This document shows, one piece after another, positions 49,308-58,630 of a DNA stretch of 60,518 bases. The notes under the pieces are model-generated. The model searched no databases, was not told the DNA's origin, and saw only the letters and a program-made list of their open reading frames with translations. The stretch spans positions 1-60,518 of the forward strand of contig JAZQLI010000016.1 of NCBI GenBank assembly GCA_045542595.1, in the 5' to 3' direction. Origin of the DNA: Scatosoma sp045542595. Lineage in GTDB: Bacteria; Bacillota; Clostridia; Christensenellales; Borkfalkiaceae. How positions within the stretch are numbered: the stretch's first letter is position 1; the number at the start of each line of letters is the position of its first letter. The translations under genes were made by a program, and so were the position numbers.

Positions 49308-51737
49308 TTAGTGTAAAGCCTTTAAATTCCAAATGTTTTCCGCATATTCCTTAATGCTTCTATCCGCTGCAAAATAGCCTGCCGCCGCAATGTTACGGAG
49401 CGCCTTTTGATTCCAAGCACGCTTTTCTTGTGCGTACAAACGGGAAAGCTCTTGTTGCGTTGCGGTATACGATTCGAAATCCGCCATACACATATACGGG
49501 TCGGCTATCGGAGAACCGGTTAATAAATAGTTCGCAATATCGGCAAACGATTCGCCGTTGAACCCTACGATTAACGCTTCTACAATTTTGCGAAGTGCGG
49601 GGTCATTATTATAATATACACTGGACGAATATCCGTTTCTCCAAATTTCGGAAACTTCATCGGCTTTCAAACCGAAAATAAAGATATTATCCATACCTAC
49701 GTGTTCACTCATTTCCACGTTTGCGCCGTCCAACGTACCGATTGTAAGCGCACCGTTTATCATAAATTTCATATTTCCCGTACCGCTGGCTTCTTTACCT
49801 GCAAGAGAAATTTGTTCGGAAATTTCCGAAGCGGGCATTAACGTTTCCGACATAGTTACGTTGTAGTCTTCCATATACACAACGTTGAGTTTTTCAGCAA
49901 TTTTCGGATTTTTACGAATATCTTCCGCAAGGAAACAAATGAGTTTAATTATCTTTTTCGCCATATAATACCCTGCTGCCGCTTTTGCCGCGAAAATATA
50001 CGTTTTCGGCTGCATAGGCGTATCGGGATTATCTTTTAAAATCAAATAATCGTGAATGATATGCAATACGTTTAAAAGTTGGCGTTTATATTCGTGTAAA
50101 CGTTTTGCTTGCACGTCGAAAAGCGTGTTCGGGTCGATAATAACCCCTTGCTTTTTATAAGCAAAATCAGCAAATTGCTTCTTTTTCAACGCTTTTATTT
50201 CATCTAATCTCTTCAAAACGCTATCGTCGTTTTCAAATTTTTTAAATTCCGCTAACTTCGCAGCGTCTTTTGCGTACCCTTTGCCGATACAGTCGTCTAA
50301 AAGCGAACAAAGTTCTTTATTCGATTGATTCAACCAACGTCTATGCGCGATACCGTTCGTTACGTTGGTGAATTTTTCAGGCGTATATTCGTAGAAATCC
50401 TTAAAAATACTCTCTTTAATAATTTCACTGTGCAAGCCCGAAACACCGTTCACGTGATGAGAACCGAGTACGGATAAATTCGCCATTTTTACGGTATTAT
50501 ACGACATAATCGCCATACGGGAAATCTTATCCCAATCGCCGGGGAATTTTTTCCATAAGTCTTCACAAAACCGACGGTTGATTTCCTTTAAAATAGTATA
50601 AATACGGGGTAATCTTCTCGCAATTAAATCTTCGGGCCACGTTTCTAATGCTTCCGCTAAAACGGTATGATTCGTATATGCGCAAACCGACGTGGTTATT
50701 CCCCACGCTTCGTCCCAAGTCATTCCGTTTTCGTCGATAAGCAAACGCATAAGTTCGGGTATCGCCAACGCAGGGTGCGTATCGTTCAAGTGAATTGCCG
50801 CCATTTTAGGCAATAATTTCAACGAGCCGTATCTTCTCTTGTGGTCGGCTAAAATGTTTTGCAAAGACGCGGAAACAAGGAAATATTGCTGTTTTAAACG
50901 CAACGATTTGCCTTCCACGTGATTATCTGCCGGATATAAAACTTTGGAAATCAAATCCGCTTCGTTATCGTCTTTCATAACGGATGCGTAATCTCCTTGC
51001 GAGAAAAGCTTCATATCGAAATTTTGTACGCTACGCGCCTTCCAAAGACGGAGTACCGATACGGCTTGACTGTCGTAACCCGACACCATCATATCATATG
51101 CCACCGCTTGAATTTCTTTCGCGTCGCGATAGATGCTCTCTAAGCCGTTTTGCGTCCATTTTTCTTCTACGTAACCGTCGAATTTTACAGTAAATACTTT
51201 ATCGCTTCTTTGCGTCAACCAAACTTCTCCGCCCGGCAACCAAACGTCGGGCAATTCCGTTTGCCAACCGTCTACGATTTTTTGTTTAAACAAACCGTAA
51301 TCGTAACGAATAGAAAAACCCATAGCGGGATAATCGCCCGTAGCCAAAGCGTCTAAAAAACAAGCAGCTAAACGCCCCAAACCACCGTTGCCAAGCCCTG
51401 CGTCCGGTTCTAATTCGTATAAATCTTCCAACGTTACGTCATAATCTTTCAAGGCTTCGGCAAAAACGTCGGCTACGCCTAAATTGTAAACGCTGTTTTT
51501 CAACGAACGCCCCATCAAAAATTCCATACAAAGATAATATACTCTTTTTGCCTTTGCCGATTTGGTAACCGTGTGGAATTTATGACGTTTTTCCAACATA
51601 ATATCGCGTACCGCCATTACTACGGCTTTGTAAAGCTGTTCTTTACGAGCTTCATTCGGCGCGACTCCGAAATACCGCGAAAGTTTGCCTTGAATAAGGT
51701 CTTTCGCTTCTTTTTGTGTAATTTGTTCTTTTTTCAT
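49308..51737 (-). CDS. glgP: Glycogen phosphorylase
   Basis: This 809-residue enzyme releases glucose-1-phosphate from glycogen. The PLP motif EASGTGNMKFMINGALTIGTLDGANVE is present (Lys in NMK), as are GNGGLGRLAACFLDA and HLNDTHPALAIPE. AGGAGAG lies before the ATG. It is the fifth gene of the glg operon. Confidence 0.96.
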   Translation of the reverse strand: MKKEQITQKEAKDLIQGKLSRYFGVAPNEARKEQLYKAVVMAVRDIMLEKRHKFHTVTKSAKAKRVYYLCMEFLMGRSLKNSVYNLGVADVFAEALKDYDVTLEDLYELEPDAGLGNGGLGRLAACFLDALATGDYPAMGFSIRYDYGLFKQKIVDGWQTELPDVWLPGGEVWLTQRSDKVFTVKFDGYVEEKWTQNGLESIYRDAKEIQAVAYDMMVSGYDSQAVSVLRLWKARSVQNFDMKLFSQGDYASVMKDDNEADLISKVLYPADNHVEGKSLRLKQQYFLVSASLQNILADHKRRYGSLKLLPKMAAIHLNDTHPALAIPELMRLLIDENGMTWDEAWGITTSVCAYTNHTVLAEALETWPEDLIARRLPRIYTILKEINRRFCEDLWKKFPGDWDKISRMAIMSYNTVKMANLSVLGSHHVNGVSGLHSEIIKESIFKDFYEYTPEKFTNVTNGIAHRRWLNQSNKELCSLLDDCIGKGYAKDAAKLAEFKKFENDDSVLKRLDEIKALKKKQFADFAYKKQGVIIDPNTLFDVQAKRLHEYKRQLLNVLHIIHDYLILKDNPDTPMQPKTYIFAAKAAAGYYMAKKIIKLICFLAEDIRKNPKIAEKLNVVYMEDYNVTMSETLMPASEISEQISLAGKEASGTGNMKFMINGALTIGTLDGANVEMSEHVGMDNIFIFGLKADEVSEIWRNGYSSSVYYNNDPALRKIVEALIVGFNGESFADIANYLLTGSPIADPYMCMADFESYTATQQELSRLYAQEKRAWNQKALRNIAAAGYFAADRSIKEYAENIWNLKALH

Positions 51738-51776
51738 ACTCTATTCTCTCCTATATTTGTCCTATTGTAATCGGAG

Positions 51777-51799
51777 AAACGCCGAAAATATCGGCGTTT
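51777..51799 (-). terminator. Hairpin between glgA and glgP
   Basis: AAACGCCG (51777-51784) pairs with CGGCGTTT (51792-51799). The T tail is weak, so this may be partial termination or an mRNA-stability hairpin in the operon. Confidence 0.45.
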
Positions 51800-51805
51800 T
51801 CCGTA

Positions 51806-53371
51806 TTATTTTACTGTTAACGTTGCGTTATATAATGCCTTGTAATCGTTCGCCGAACGCTGCCAAGAAAAATCGGTTGTGGCAGCCTTTTTCATCAATG
51901 CTTGCCAAGCTTCGGTATTTTTATACACGTCCAAAGCTTCGTGCATCACGTATAACATATCGTATGCATTACAAGAAGCAAACGTAAATCCGTTACCGCC
52001 TGCGCCGAACGGCTTTATACTATCGTATAAGCCGCCCGTTTCCCTTACCAAAGGAATGGTTGCATAGCGCGAAGCTATCATTTGCGAAAGTCCGCAAGGT
52101 TCGCTTACCGACGGCATTAAGAATATATCCGCACCTGAATATATTTTGCGCGATAAATCACCGTTAAATGCAATATTTGCAGAAACTTTTCCTTCGTATT
52201 TATGTGCTAAGTCTTTAAAATATTCTTCGTAAGCAAAGTCGCCCGTGCCAAGTAACACAAATTGCACATCTTCGTGTAAAATGTCTTCTATCACCGTTTT
52301 TACAAGCTCTAAACCTTTGTGTGCAACCAAACGGGAAATCATAGCAATGACGGGTACGTCTTTTACGGGCAAAGAAAGCATTTTTTGCATTTCCGCTTTA
52401 CATACCGCTTTATTTTGTAAATTTTCCGCATCAAAATTAGCAAAAAGCGCTTTATCTGTAGCAGGATTATACGAATCGACGTCAATACCGTTTAAAATTC
52501 CCGTCAATTTAGAAGCGTTTTTACAAATAATATCCTGTAAACCGTGTGAATATTGCGCCGTTTGAATTTCCTTTGCGTACGTAGGGCTTACGGTGGAGAA
52601 TTTCTCACTGCATTCAATCGCGGCTTTCATTAAATTGATACAACCGTCGTATTCCATCAATCCCCTGTATTCGTTGGAAAGACCAAATAAATCCCCTAAA
52701 ATTTCCAAAGAATATTTGCCTTGGTATTCGATATTATGAATGGTAAACAACGCTCGAATAGATTGATATTCCGGTTGCTTTGCGTACAGCGTTTTCAAGT
52801 ATATCGCCGCCAACGCCGCTTGCCAATCGTGGCAATGGAGTACGTCGGGATAGAAACCGATAAACGGTAAAATTTCCAACACACTGCGGGAGAAAAACGC
52901 AAAACGTTCTCCGTCGTCGTAATATCCGTAACAGCCGGGGCGTTTGAAATAATATTCGTTGTCAATGAAATAGTACGTAACGCCGTTATCGCAACAGGTA
53001 AATATACCGCAATATTGATTTCTCCATCCAAGCGGTACGAAAATATTCCCCAAAAAAGACATCTTACGTCTAAATTCGGGTTTCACGCCCGAATATAAAG
53101 GCAATACCACGCGAATATCATATTTCCCGTCTTTTGCCAACGCCTGCGGTAAAGAGCCGATAACGTCCGCAAGTCCACCCGTAGCAACGAACGGTCTGGC
53201 TTCCGATGCCACAAAAAGTATTTTTGTTTTCGCTACCACAACGGGGTCTTTTGCGCTTTTACACTTTGCCGTGGTGCATTTTTTTACACTGTCTTTCACC
53301 ACCGTTACAGTGGCTTTTTGCGTGGATTTCGTTTTTAACGTTGCAGTAATCGTCGTGTTCTTTTCCGACAT
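51806..53371 (-). CDS. glgA: Glycogen synthase
   Basis: This 521-residue GT5 enzyme extends alpha-1,4-glucan from ADP-glucose. It has EARPFVATGGLADVIGSLPQAL (KxGGL-like ADP-glucose site as TGGL) and SVSEPCGLSQMIASRYATIPLVRETGGL. About 45 Thr/Lys-rich residues precede the domain, which is unusual. I choose ATG 53371 with AAGGAGAA upstream; a start at 53428 would overlap glgD. Confidence 0.92.
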   Translation of the reverse strand: MSEKNTTITATLKTKSTQKATVTVVKDSVKKCTTAKCKSAKDPVVVAKTKILFVASEARPFVATGGLADVIGSLPQALAKDGKYDIRVVLPLYSGVKPEFRRKMSFLGNIFVPLGWRNQYCGIFTCCDNGVTYYFIDNEYYFKRPGCYGYYDDGERFAFFSRSVLEILPFIGFYPDVLHCHDWQAALAAIYLKTLYAKQPEYQSIRALFTIHNIEYQGKYSLEILGDLFGLSNEYRGLMEYDGCINLMKAAIECSEKFSTVSPTYAKEIQTAQYSHGLQDIICKNASKLTGILNGIDVDSYNPATDKALFANFDAENLQNKAVCKAEMQKMLSLPVKDVPVIAMISRLVAHKGLELVKTVIEDILHEDVQFVLLGTGDFAYEEYFKDLAHKYEGKVSANIAFNGDLSRKIYSGADIFLMPSVSEPCGLSQMIASRYATIPLVRETGGLYDSIKPFGAGGNGFTFASCNAYDMLYVMHEALDVYKNTEAWQALMKKAATTDFSWQRSANDYKALYNATLTVK

Positions 53372-53382
53372 AATTTTCTCCT

Positions 53383-54498
53383 TTACAATCTCGTTCCTTT
53401 GGGAATATAATAAGGCAAATCGGGACAACCGCCAAGCGTTGTTCTATCCCCAATAACTACGTTTTTATCGGTAATTACACAGTTAATCGACGTGTTTTGA
53501 CCGATTATATTATCTTGCATAACTACGGAATTGCGTACAACAGCCCCCTTTGCTACTTTAACGCCACGGAATAATATAGAATTCTCTACTACGCCTTCAA
53601 TTTCACAACCGTCGGATATCAACGAATTTTTCACTACAGCGTCTTTTCCGTATTTAGAAGGAGCACTATCGCGAACTTTCGTATAAATATCCCGTTCGCC
53701 GAATAAGTCGGCACGAACGTCTTTTTGTAACAATTCCATATTGTGTTTATAGTATGCGGACATACTATCCATTGCCGCATAATATCCGTTAAATTTATAT
53801 TCGTAAATTTTCAACGAATGTAACTGTTTAATGAGTACGTCGCTTTCAAAACTGTTATATCCGTGCGTGATTGCATCTTCAATAACGTTTAATAAGAATA
53901 CGCGCCCTACCACCATTACGTTGATAAAGGCATTCACCTTTTCACCCTTTTTTACGTGGGGAGACAGTTGAATATCGGTAACGCGTCCGTTTTCATTAGA
54001 GCTGACCATCATAAAATTGTTGTGTTTATCCATTTCGCGTACGGTGGTTACCATCGTCATATCCGCGTGCGTTTTTTCGTGGCGTTCAATGATATTGGAA
54101 AGGTCTAAACGCGCTACCCCGTCGCTGTCCATAAGTACGATATATTTTTCGCTACGACGGCTTAAAAATCCGCGTAAGCTACTCAATGCTTCCAAACGAG
54201 TACTATACGGTTTATCTCGCTTATCCGAGAACGGGGGCATTAAAATAAGACCGCCGTCCTTTCTTGCCAAATCCCAATCTTTACCGCTTCCTACGTGGTC
54301 GATGAGCGAACGGTAGTTATCGCTTGCGGAAATACCCACCGTACTGATACCTGCGTTTACCATATTCGATAAAGCAAAGTCAATCATACGGTATCTACCG
54401 CCGAAAGGAATAGAGCCCATCGTTCTTCTACGAACAAGTTCGGGAACGTTTTCTTCGTGCATATTACAAAAAATTACGCCTATTGCAGATGCTGCCAT
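53383..54498 (-). CDS. glgD: Glucose-1-phosphate adenylyltransferase subunit GlgD
   Basis: This 371-residue homologue of GlgC lacks the standard GGxGxRL pyrophosphorylase loop (it has SAIGVIFCNMHEENVPELV instead) and keeps RYRMIDFALSNMVNAGI and the left-handed beta-helix C-terminus. In Firmicutes GlgD pairs with GlgC and modulates it; alone it is usually inactive. The gene starts 14 bases after glgC. Confidence 0.93.
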   Translation of the reverse strand: MAASAIGVIFCNMHEENVPELVRRRTMGSIPFGGRYRMIDFALSNMVNAGISTVGISASDNYRSLIDHVGSGKDWDLARKDGGLILMPPFSDKRDKPYSTRLEALSSLRGFLSRRSEKYIVLMDSDGVARLDLSNIIERHEKTHADMTMVTTVREMDKHNNFMMVSSNENGRVTDIQLSPHVKKGEKVNAFINVMVVGRVFLLNVIEDAITHGYNSFESDVLIKQLHSLKIYEYKFNGYYAAMDSMSAYYKHNMELLQKDVRADLFGERDIYTKVRDSAPSKYGKDAVVKNSLISDGCEIEGVVENSILFRGVKVAKGAVVRNSVVMQDNIIGQNTSINCVITDKNVVIGDRTTLGGCPDLPYYIPKGTRL

Positions 54499-54512
54499 TT
54501 TTCTTTTCCTCC

Positions 54513-55706
54513 TTACGCCAGAATGTCTTTTTCGTGTTTTTGACCTTCATTAACCGTTACCCCGTCGGCAACCGTCAAACCTCTGCCTAAAACCACAATT
54601 TCCGCCGTCGGATTTTTTTCGACGCCTATTTTTGCATTTTTTCCTACCGTTACGTTTTCGTCGATAATCGAATACGACACCGTAGCATTTGCGCGGATAA
54701 CGCTATTTGCCAGCACAACGGCATCTTTTACCACTGCGCCTTTTTCCACGATTACGTTGCTGCCGAGTATTGAATTTTCTACTACGCCGTCAATTTCGCA
54801 GCCAAGTGCCACCATCGAATTTTTCACTACGCCGTTTTCGCCGATATGTTCGGGGGGCGCAAGCGGATTTCTCGAATGAATTTTCCACGATTTATCCCCT
54901 ACGTCAAATTCGGGGTTTTCGCCTAATAAATCCATATTTGCTTGCCAAAGGGAAGCAATCGTCCCCACGTCCTTCCAGTAGCCTTCAAATTCGTAAGAGA
55001 ACATTTTCTCCCCTGCGTTTAACATAGCAGGCAATACGTCTTTACCGAAGTCTTTGGAAGAATTCGGGTTCGCGTCGTCTTCTTCGAGATATTTAAACAG
55101 TTTTTTCGCACTGAAAATGTAAATCCCCATTGAAGCAAGCGTACTCTTCGGCTGTTTGGGTTTTTCTTCAAATTGATAAATCGACCCGTCGGGGTTAGTA
55201 TTCAAAATACCGAAACGGGAAGCTTCTTCGATAGGCACGTTAATAGCGGCAATCGTACAATCCGCGCCCGTTTCCTTGTGCGCTTTGAGCATTGCCGCAT
55301 AGTCCATTTTATAAATGTGGTCTCCCGAAAGAATTAAAACGTATTCGGGATTATACATTCTCATAAAGTGTAAATTTTGATAAATAGCATTCGCCGTGCC
55401 TTCATACCAAGAAGAATTCGTTTTCGCTTGATAGGGCGAAAGGATATGTACGCCACCGTAGTTTCTGTCTAAATCCCACGGTTGACCGTTACCGATATAT
55501 TCGTTTAAAATAAGCGGTTGGTACTGCGTGAGTACACCCACGGTGTCAATACCCGAATTCACGCAGTTGGAAAGCGGAAAATCGATAATACGGTATTTCG
55601 CACCGAACGCAACTGCAGGTTTTGCGACGTTGGTTGTTAAAGCGTACAGTCTACTGCCCTGTCCGCCTGCCAACAGCATTGCTACACATTCTTTCTTGCT
55701 TTGCAT
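54513..55706 (-). CDS. glgC: Glucose-1-phosphate adenylyltransferase (ADP-glucose pyrophosphorylase)
   Basis: This 397-residue catalytic subunit has the loop LLAGGQGSRLYALT, then PAVAFGAKYRIIDFPLSNCVNSGI and LSGDHIYKMDY (metal Asp). It makes ADP-glucose, the first committed step in glycogen synthesis, and acts with GlgD. It lies 11 bases after glgB. Confidence 0.95.
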   Translation of the reverse strand: MQSKKECVAMLLAGGQGSRLYALTTNVAKPAVAFGAKYRIIDFPLSNCVNSGIDTVGVLTQYQPLILNEYIGNGQPWDLDRNYGGVHILSPYQAKTNSSWYEGTANAIYQNLHFMRMYNPEYVLILSGDHIYKMDYAAMLKAHKETGADCTIAAINVPIEEASRFGILNTNPDGSIYQFEEKPKQPKSTLASMGIYIFSAKKLFKYLEEDDANPNSSKDFGKDVLPAMLNAGEKMFSYEFEGYWKDVGTIASLWQANMDLLGENPEFDVGDKSWKIHSRNPLAPPEHIGENGVVKNSMVALGCEIDGVVENSILGSNVIVEKGAVVKDAVVLANSVIRANATVSYSIIDENVTVGKNAKIGVEKNPTAEIVVLGRGLTVADGVTVNEGQKHEKDILA

Positions 55707-55717
55707 AAAAGCCCCCT

Positions 55718-57610
55718 TTAATTAATTTTTTTTAAATATACGCAAGTCAGTTTGGGAAGGTCGAATCCGATGGAATATTCCTTCCCGTGGCTAAACGATT
55801 TCGTGGTTGTAAAGATATATTTCTTCATCGCGCCGCTTCCGCCGTAACGGATTGCATCGCTATTGAATATAAGTTGATATTTGCCTTCAGGTAAACCCAA
55901 ACGGTAATTTTTTAAATCATTACCTGAAAAATTGAGCATAACGACAACGGCGTTTCCCTTTCTATCCTTTCTTTGATACGCAAGGAAATTGCTATCGGCA
56001 TCATCTGCCGCAAGCCATTCGAAACCGTCCCAGCTATCTTCTATCTCATATAACGCAGGCGTTTTCTTGTATAATTCGTTAAGCTCTTTTACTGCAACGG
56101 AAAGCTTTGCGTGCATAGGATACTCTTTTAAGAAAAATTCGATACCCGATTTATAATCCCATTCCTTAAACTGACCGATTTCCGTGCCCATAAAGTTCAA
56201 TTTTTTACCGGGATGCGACATCATATAGCCTAAAAACGCGCGCACACCTGCAAACTTTTCATCATATTCGCCCGGCATTTTCCCAATAAGAGAAGCCTTG
56301 CCGTGTACCACTTCGTCGTGGGAAATAGGCAACACGTAATTTTCGGAAAATGCGTACATCATAGAAAACGTCATCTTGTTATGATTGTATCTACGGAATA
56401 ACGGATTTGTGGAGAAATAAGTTAATACGTCATTCATCCAGCCCATATTCCATTTGAAATTAAAGCCAAGCCCGCCCATACTCGTAGGTTTTGTAACCAT
56501 AGGCCAAGCGGTGGATTCTTCAGCAATCATAAGCGCGTAAGGAAAACGTTCGAAAACGGCTTCGTTTAAACGGCGTAAAAAAGCCATAGCTTCTAAATTT
56601 TTATTTTCGCCGTAAATATTCGGTACCCATTCCCCGTCTTTTTTATCGTAATCTAAATACAACATAGACGCAACGGCGTCCACGCGTAAACCGTCGATAT
56701 GGTAATTTTCAAATAAAAATACAGCGCTGGAGATTAAAAACGAAACGACTTCGTTTCTTCCGTAATCGAATTTACGGGTTCCCCAGCCGTGCATTTCTTT
56801 TCTATCCCATTGCGAAGCTTCATATAAGGGTTCACCGTCGAATTCGTATAAACCAAAAGCGTCTTTAGGGAAATGCGCAGGTACCCAATCGAGTATAACC
56901 CCTATGCCTGCTTTATGGAAACAATCTACTAAATACATAAAATCTTTCGGTTGTCCTAAGCGCGAAGTAATAGCAAAATAGCCCGTTACCTGATATCCCC
57001 ACGAACCGTCGTACGGATATTCGGTTACAGGCATGATTTCTACGTGCGTATACCCCATTTTTTTAACGTAAGAAACCAGTTCTTTGGCGAGCTGACGGTA
57101 GGTATAATAACTTCCGTCTTCATTTTTACGCCACGATAAAAGATTTACTTCGTAAATATTGACGGGAGAAGCATAAATATTTGTATGCGCTTGCTTGTCC
57201 AAATATTCCTTATCCGACCATTTAAAGCCGTCTACTTCGTAAATTTTAGAAGCATTAGACTTTTCAACGCCCGGCGTTTCCGTATGAAAAGCGTACGGGT
57301 CGGCTTTAAATAAAGTACGCCCGTCATACGTTTTTATACAAAACTTATATTCGTCAAACTGTTTTACGCCTTCAATAAACGTTTCAAACGTTTGTCCGTC
57401 TATTAAACGTTCCATTACGTTTGCATTCTCGTTCCAACCGTTGAAACTGCCCACTACGGATACACATTTGGCGTGTGGTGCCCAAACGCGAAAAACATAC
57501 CCTTTTTTTCTTTGGTGTGTAGCGGCATGCGCCCCCATCAATTTATACGTTTGAAAATTTTCACCGTGATGGAATAAATGCAACGGCACGTCCGTTTGAA
57601 ATACGCTCAT
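55718..57610 (-). CDS. glgB: 1,4-alpha-glucan branching enzyme
   Basis: This 630-residue GH13 enzyme makes alpha-1,6 branches. It has a CBM48 domain (VFRVWAPHAKCVSVVGSFNGW), then DWVPAHFPKD, GLRVDAVASMLYLDY (nucleophile), AEESTAWP (acid/base) and LPISHDEVVHGKASL. ATG 57610 with GGAGAG upstream is preferred to a start at 57655, which lies in the operator. It is the first gene of the glg operon. Confidence 0.94.
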   Translation of the reverse strand: MSVFQTDVPLHLFHHGENFQTYKLMGAHAATHQRKKGYVFRVWAPHAKCVSVVGSFNGWNENANVMERLIDGQTFETFIEGVKQFDEYKFCIKTYDGRTLFKADPYAFHTETPGVEKSNASKIYEVDGFKWSDKEYLDKQAHTNIYASPVNIYEVNLLSWRKNEDGSYYTYRQLAKELVSYVKKMGYTHVEIMPVTEYPYDGSWGYQVTGYFAITSRLGQPKDFMYLVDCFHKAGIGVILDWVPAHFPKDAFGLYEFDGEPLYEASQWDRKEMHGWGTRKFDYGRNEVVSFLISSAVFLFENYHIDGLRVDAVASMLYLDYDKKDGEWVPNIYGENKNLEAMAFLRRLNEAVFERFPYALMIAEESTAWPMVTKPTSMGGLGFNFKWNMGWMNDVLTYFSTNPLFRRYNHNKMTFSMMYAFSENYVLPISHDEVVHGKASLIGKMPGEYDEKFAGVRAFLGYMMSHPGKKLNFMGTEIGQFKEWDYKSGIEFFLKEYPMHAKLSVAVKELNELYKKTPALYEIEDSWDGFEWLAADDADSNFLAYQRKDRKGNAVVVMLNFSGNDLKNYRLGLPEGKYQLIFNSDAIRYGGSGAMKKYIFTTTKSFSHGKEYSIGFDLPKLTCVYLKKIN

Positions 57611-57637
57611 AAACTCTCCTATTATTTCAAATAAAAC

Positions 57638-57699
57638 TTGGTTAACGTTAACCAAAATTCTATTACCAACATTATACTATATTTTTTTAATATTTTCAA
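57638..57699 (-). promoter_or_regulatory. glg operon promoter with LacI-type operator
   Basis: On the - strand TTGAAA (57694-57699) and TATAAT (57671-57676) are 17 bases apart. TTGGTTAACGTTAACCAA (57638-57655) is an 18-bp perfect palindrome with central CG, the style of LacI/MalR-family operators, just downstream of the expected start site. A bound repressor would block elongation. The regulator is not in this window. Confidence 0.75.
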
Positions 57700-57812
57700 G
57701 GGATTTTCCAAAAAAAGTTTAGTATTTTTAATATTATTTTACTTTCTTCATTCAGTTTGCGCGATTTTTGTATATTTAAACGGAAAATTACATTTTTTCA
57801 CAATTAAATTAC

Positions 57813-57866
57813 TATGCTATACATAGTTATTATGCTATGCGTAGTAAAGCTATTATGCCACGCATA
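57813..57866. repeat. Three 13-bp near-palindromes between glgB and coaE
   Basis: TATGCTATACATA (57813-57825), TATGCTATGCGTA (57831-57843) and TATGCCACGCATA (57854-57866) share the plan TATGC-3-RCRTA. They lie in the gene-free 57611-57964 stretch, which otherwise holds the glg promoter and a terminator. They resemble the TATGTCAGACATA units at 5796-5870. Confidence 0.65.
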
Positions 57867-57886
57867 CCATTAAAAATGACAAAAAT

Positions 57887-57927
57887 AAAGGGAATTCCCC
57901 TATTTTTTAAGACGGAGAATTCCCTTT
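57887..57927 (-). terminator. Terminator after coaE
   Basis: AAAGGGAATTC (57887-57897) and GAATTCCCTTT (57917-57927) are perfect inverted repeats; on the - strand ATTTTTGTC follows. Confidence 0.85.
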
Positions 57928-57964
57928 AAATTATCTATAATATAATTGTTTCACAAAATATGTT

Positions 57965-58555
57965 TCACGATAGACGATTTAATATAGTATCCGTTGCAAT
58001 TTTTAAATGCGAAACGTCTTTATCGTTTTGTAAAATGAATACGTTGGACATTTGTTCTAGTTTATGCATTTGCTCCCCATCGTAATCGATCTGTGCGCAC
58101 ATTCGCATTTGTGCTTGTTCCCTAGTTAAACCGTCCCTTTCGCATACCGATTGTATCCTTTGTTCTACGCTACGTTTCACTATAATAATTTGGTCGAATA
58201 AATTTTGATAACCGCCTTCAAACAAAAGCGGTACTTCCGCAAAAATCAACTCACTTGTACAAGCTTGCATTTTTTCCATCAATCGTTGCATAATTAACGG
58301 ATGCGCTACGGCGTTTAAACGCAACCGCTTTTTTTCATCGGTAAATACTTGTTCGCTAAGCCGTTTACGGTCGATTTCTCCATTATGAATGACGTTTGGA
58401 AATACTTTTTGTATTGCGTTGACATAAGTGGGCGTCGTAATGACTTCTTTATAAATTTCATCACAGGAAAACACGGGATACCCCTGCTCTTTGATATACG
58501 CACTCACCGTAGATTTTCCGCTGCCGATTCCACCTGTTATCGCTATTTTTTTCAC
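57965..58555 (-). CDS. coaE: Dephospho-CoA kinase
   Basis: This 196-residue enzyme makes the last step of CoA synthesis. It begins with the P-loop ITGGIGSGKST and has DEIYKEV and LIFAEVPLLFEGGY. I choose the GTG at 58555, giving MKKIAITGG, because GGAGAG (58563-58568) is seven bases upstream; ATG 58561 is too close to it. It lies just after polA, a common pairing. Confidence 0.9.
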   Translation of the reverse strand: MKKIAITGGIGSGKSTVSAYIKEQGYPVFSCDEIYKEVITTPTYVNAIQKVFPNVIHNGEIDRKRLSEQVFTDEKKRLRLNAVAHPLIMQRLMEKMQACTSELIFAEVPLLFEGGYQNLFDQIIIVKRSVEQRIQSVCERDGLTREQAQMRMCAQIDYDGEQMHKLEQMSNVFILQNDKDVSHLKIATDTILNRLS

Positions 58556-58630
58556 TTCCATTCTCTCCACTGTTTCACGGTTATTGTTTTACATTCAGTC
58601 TGTGTGAAACTATATTCGTGAAACAAAACG

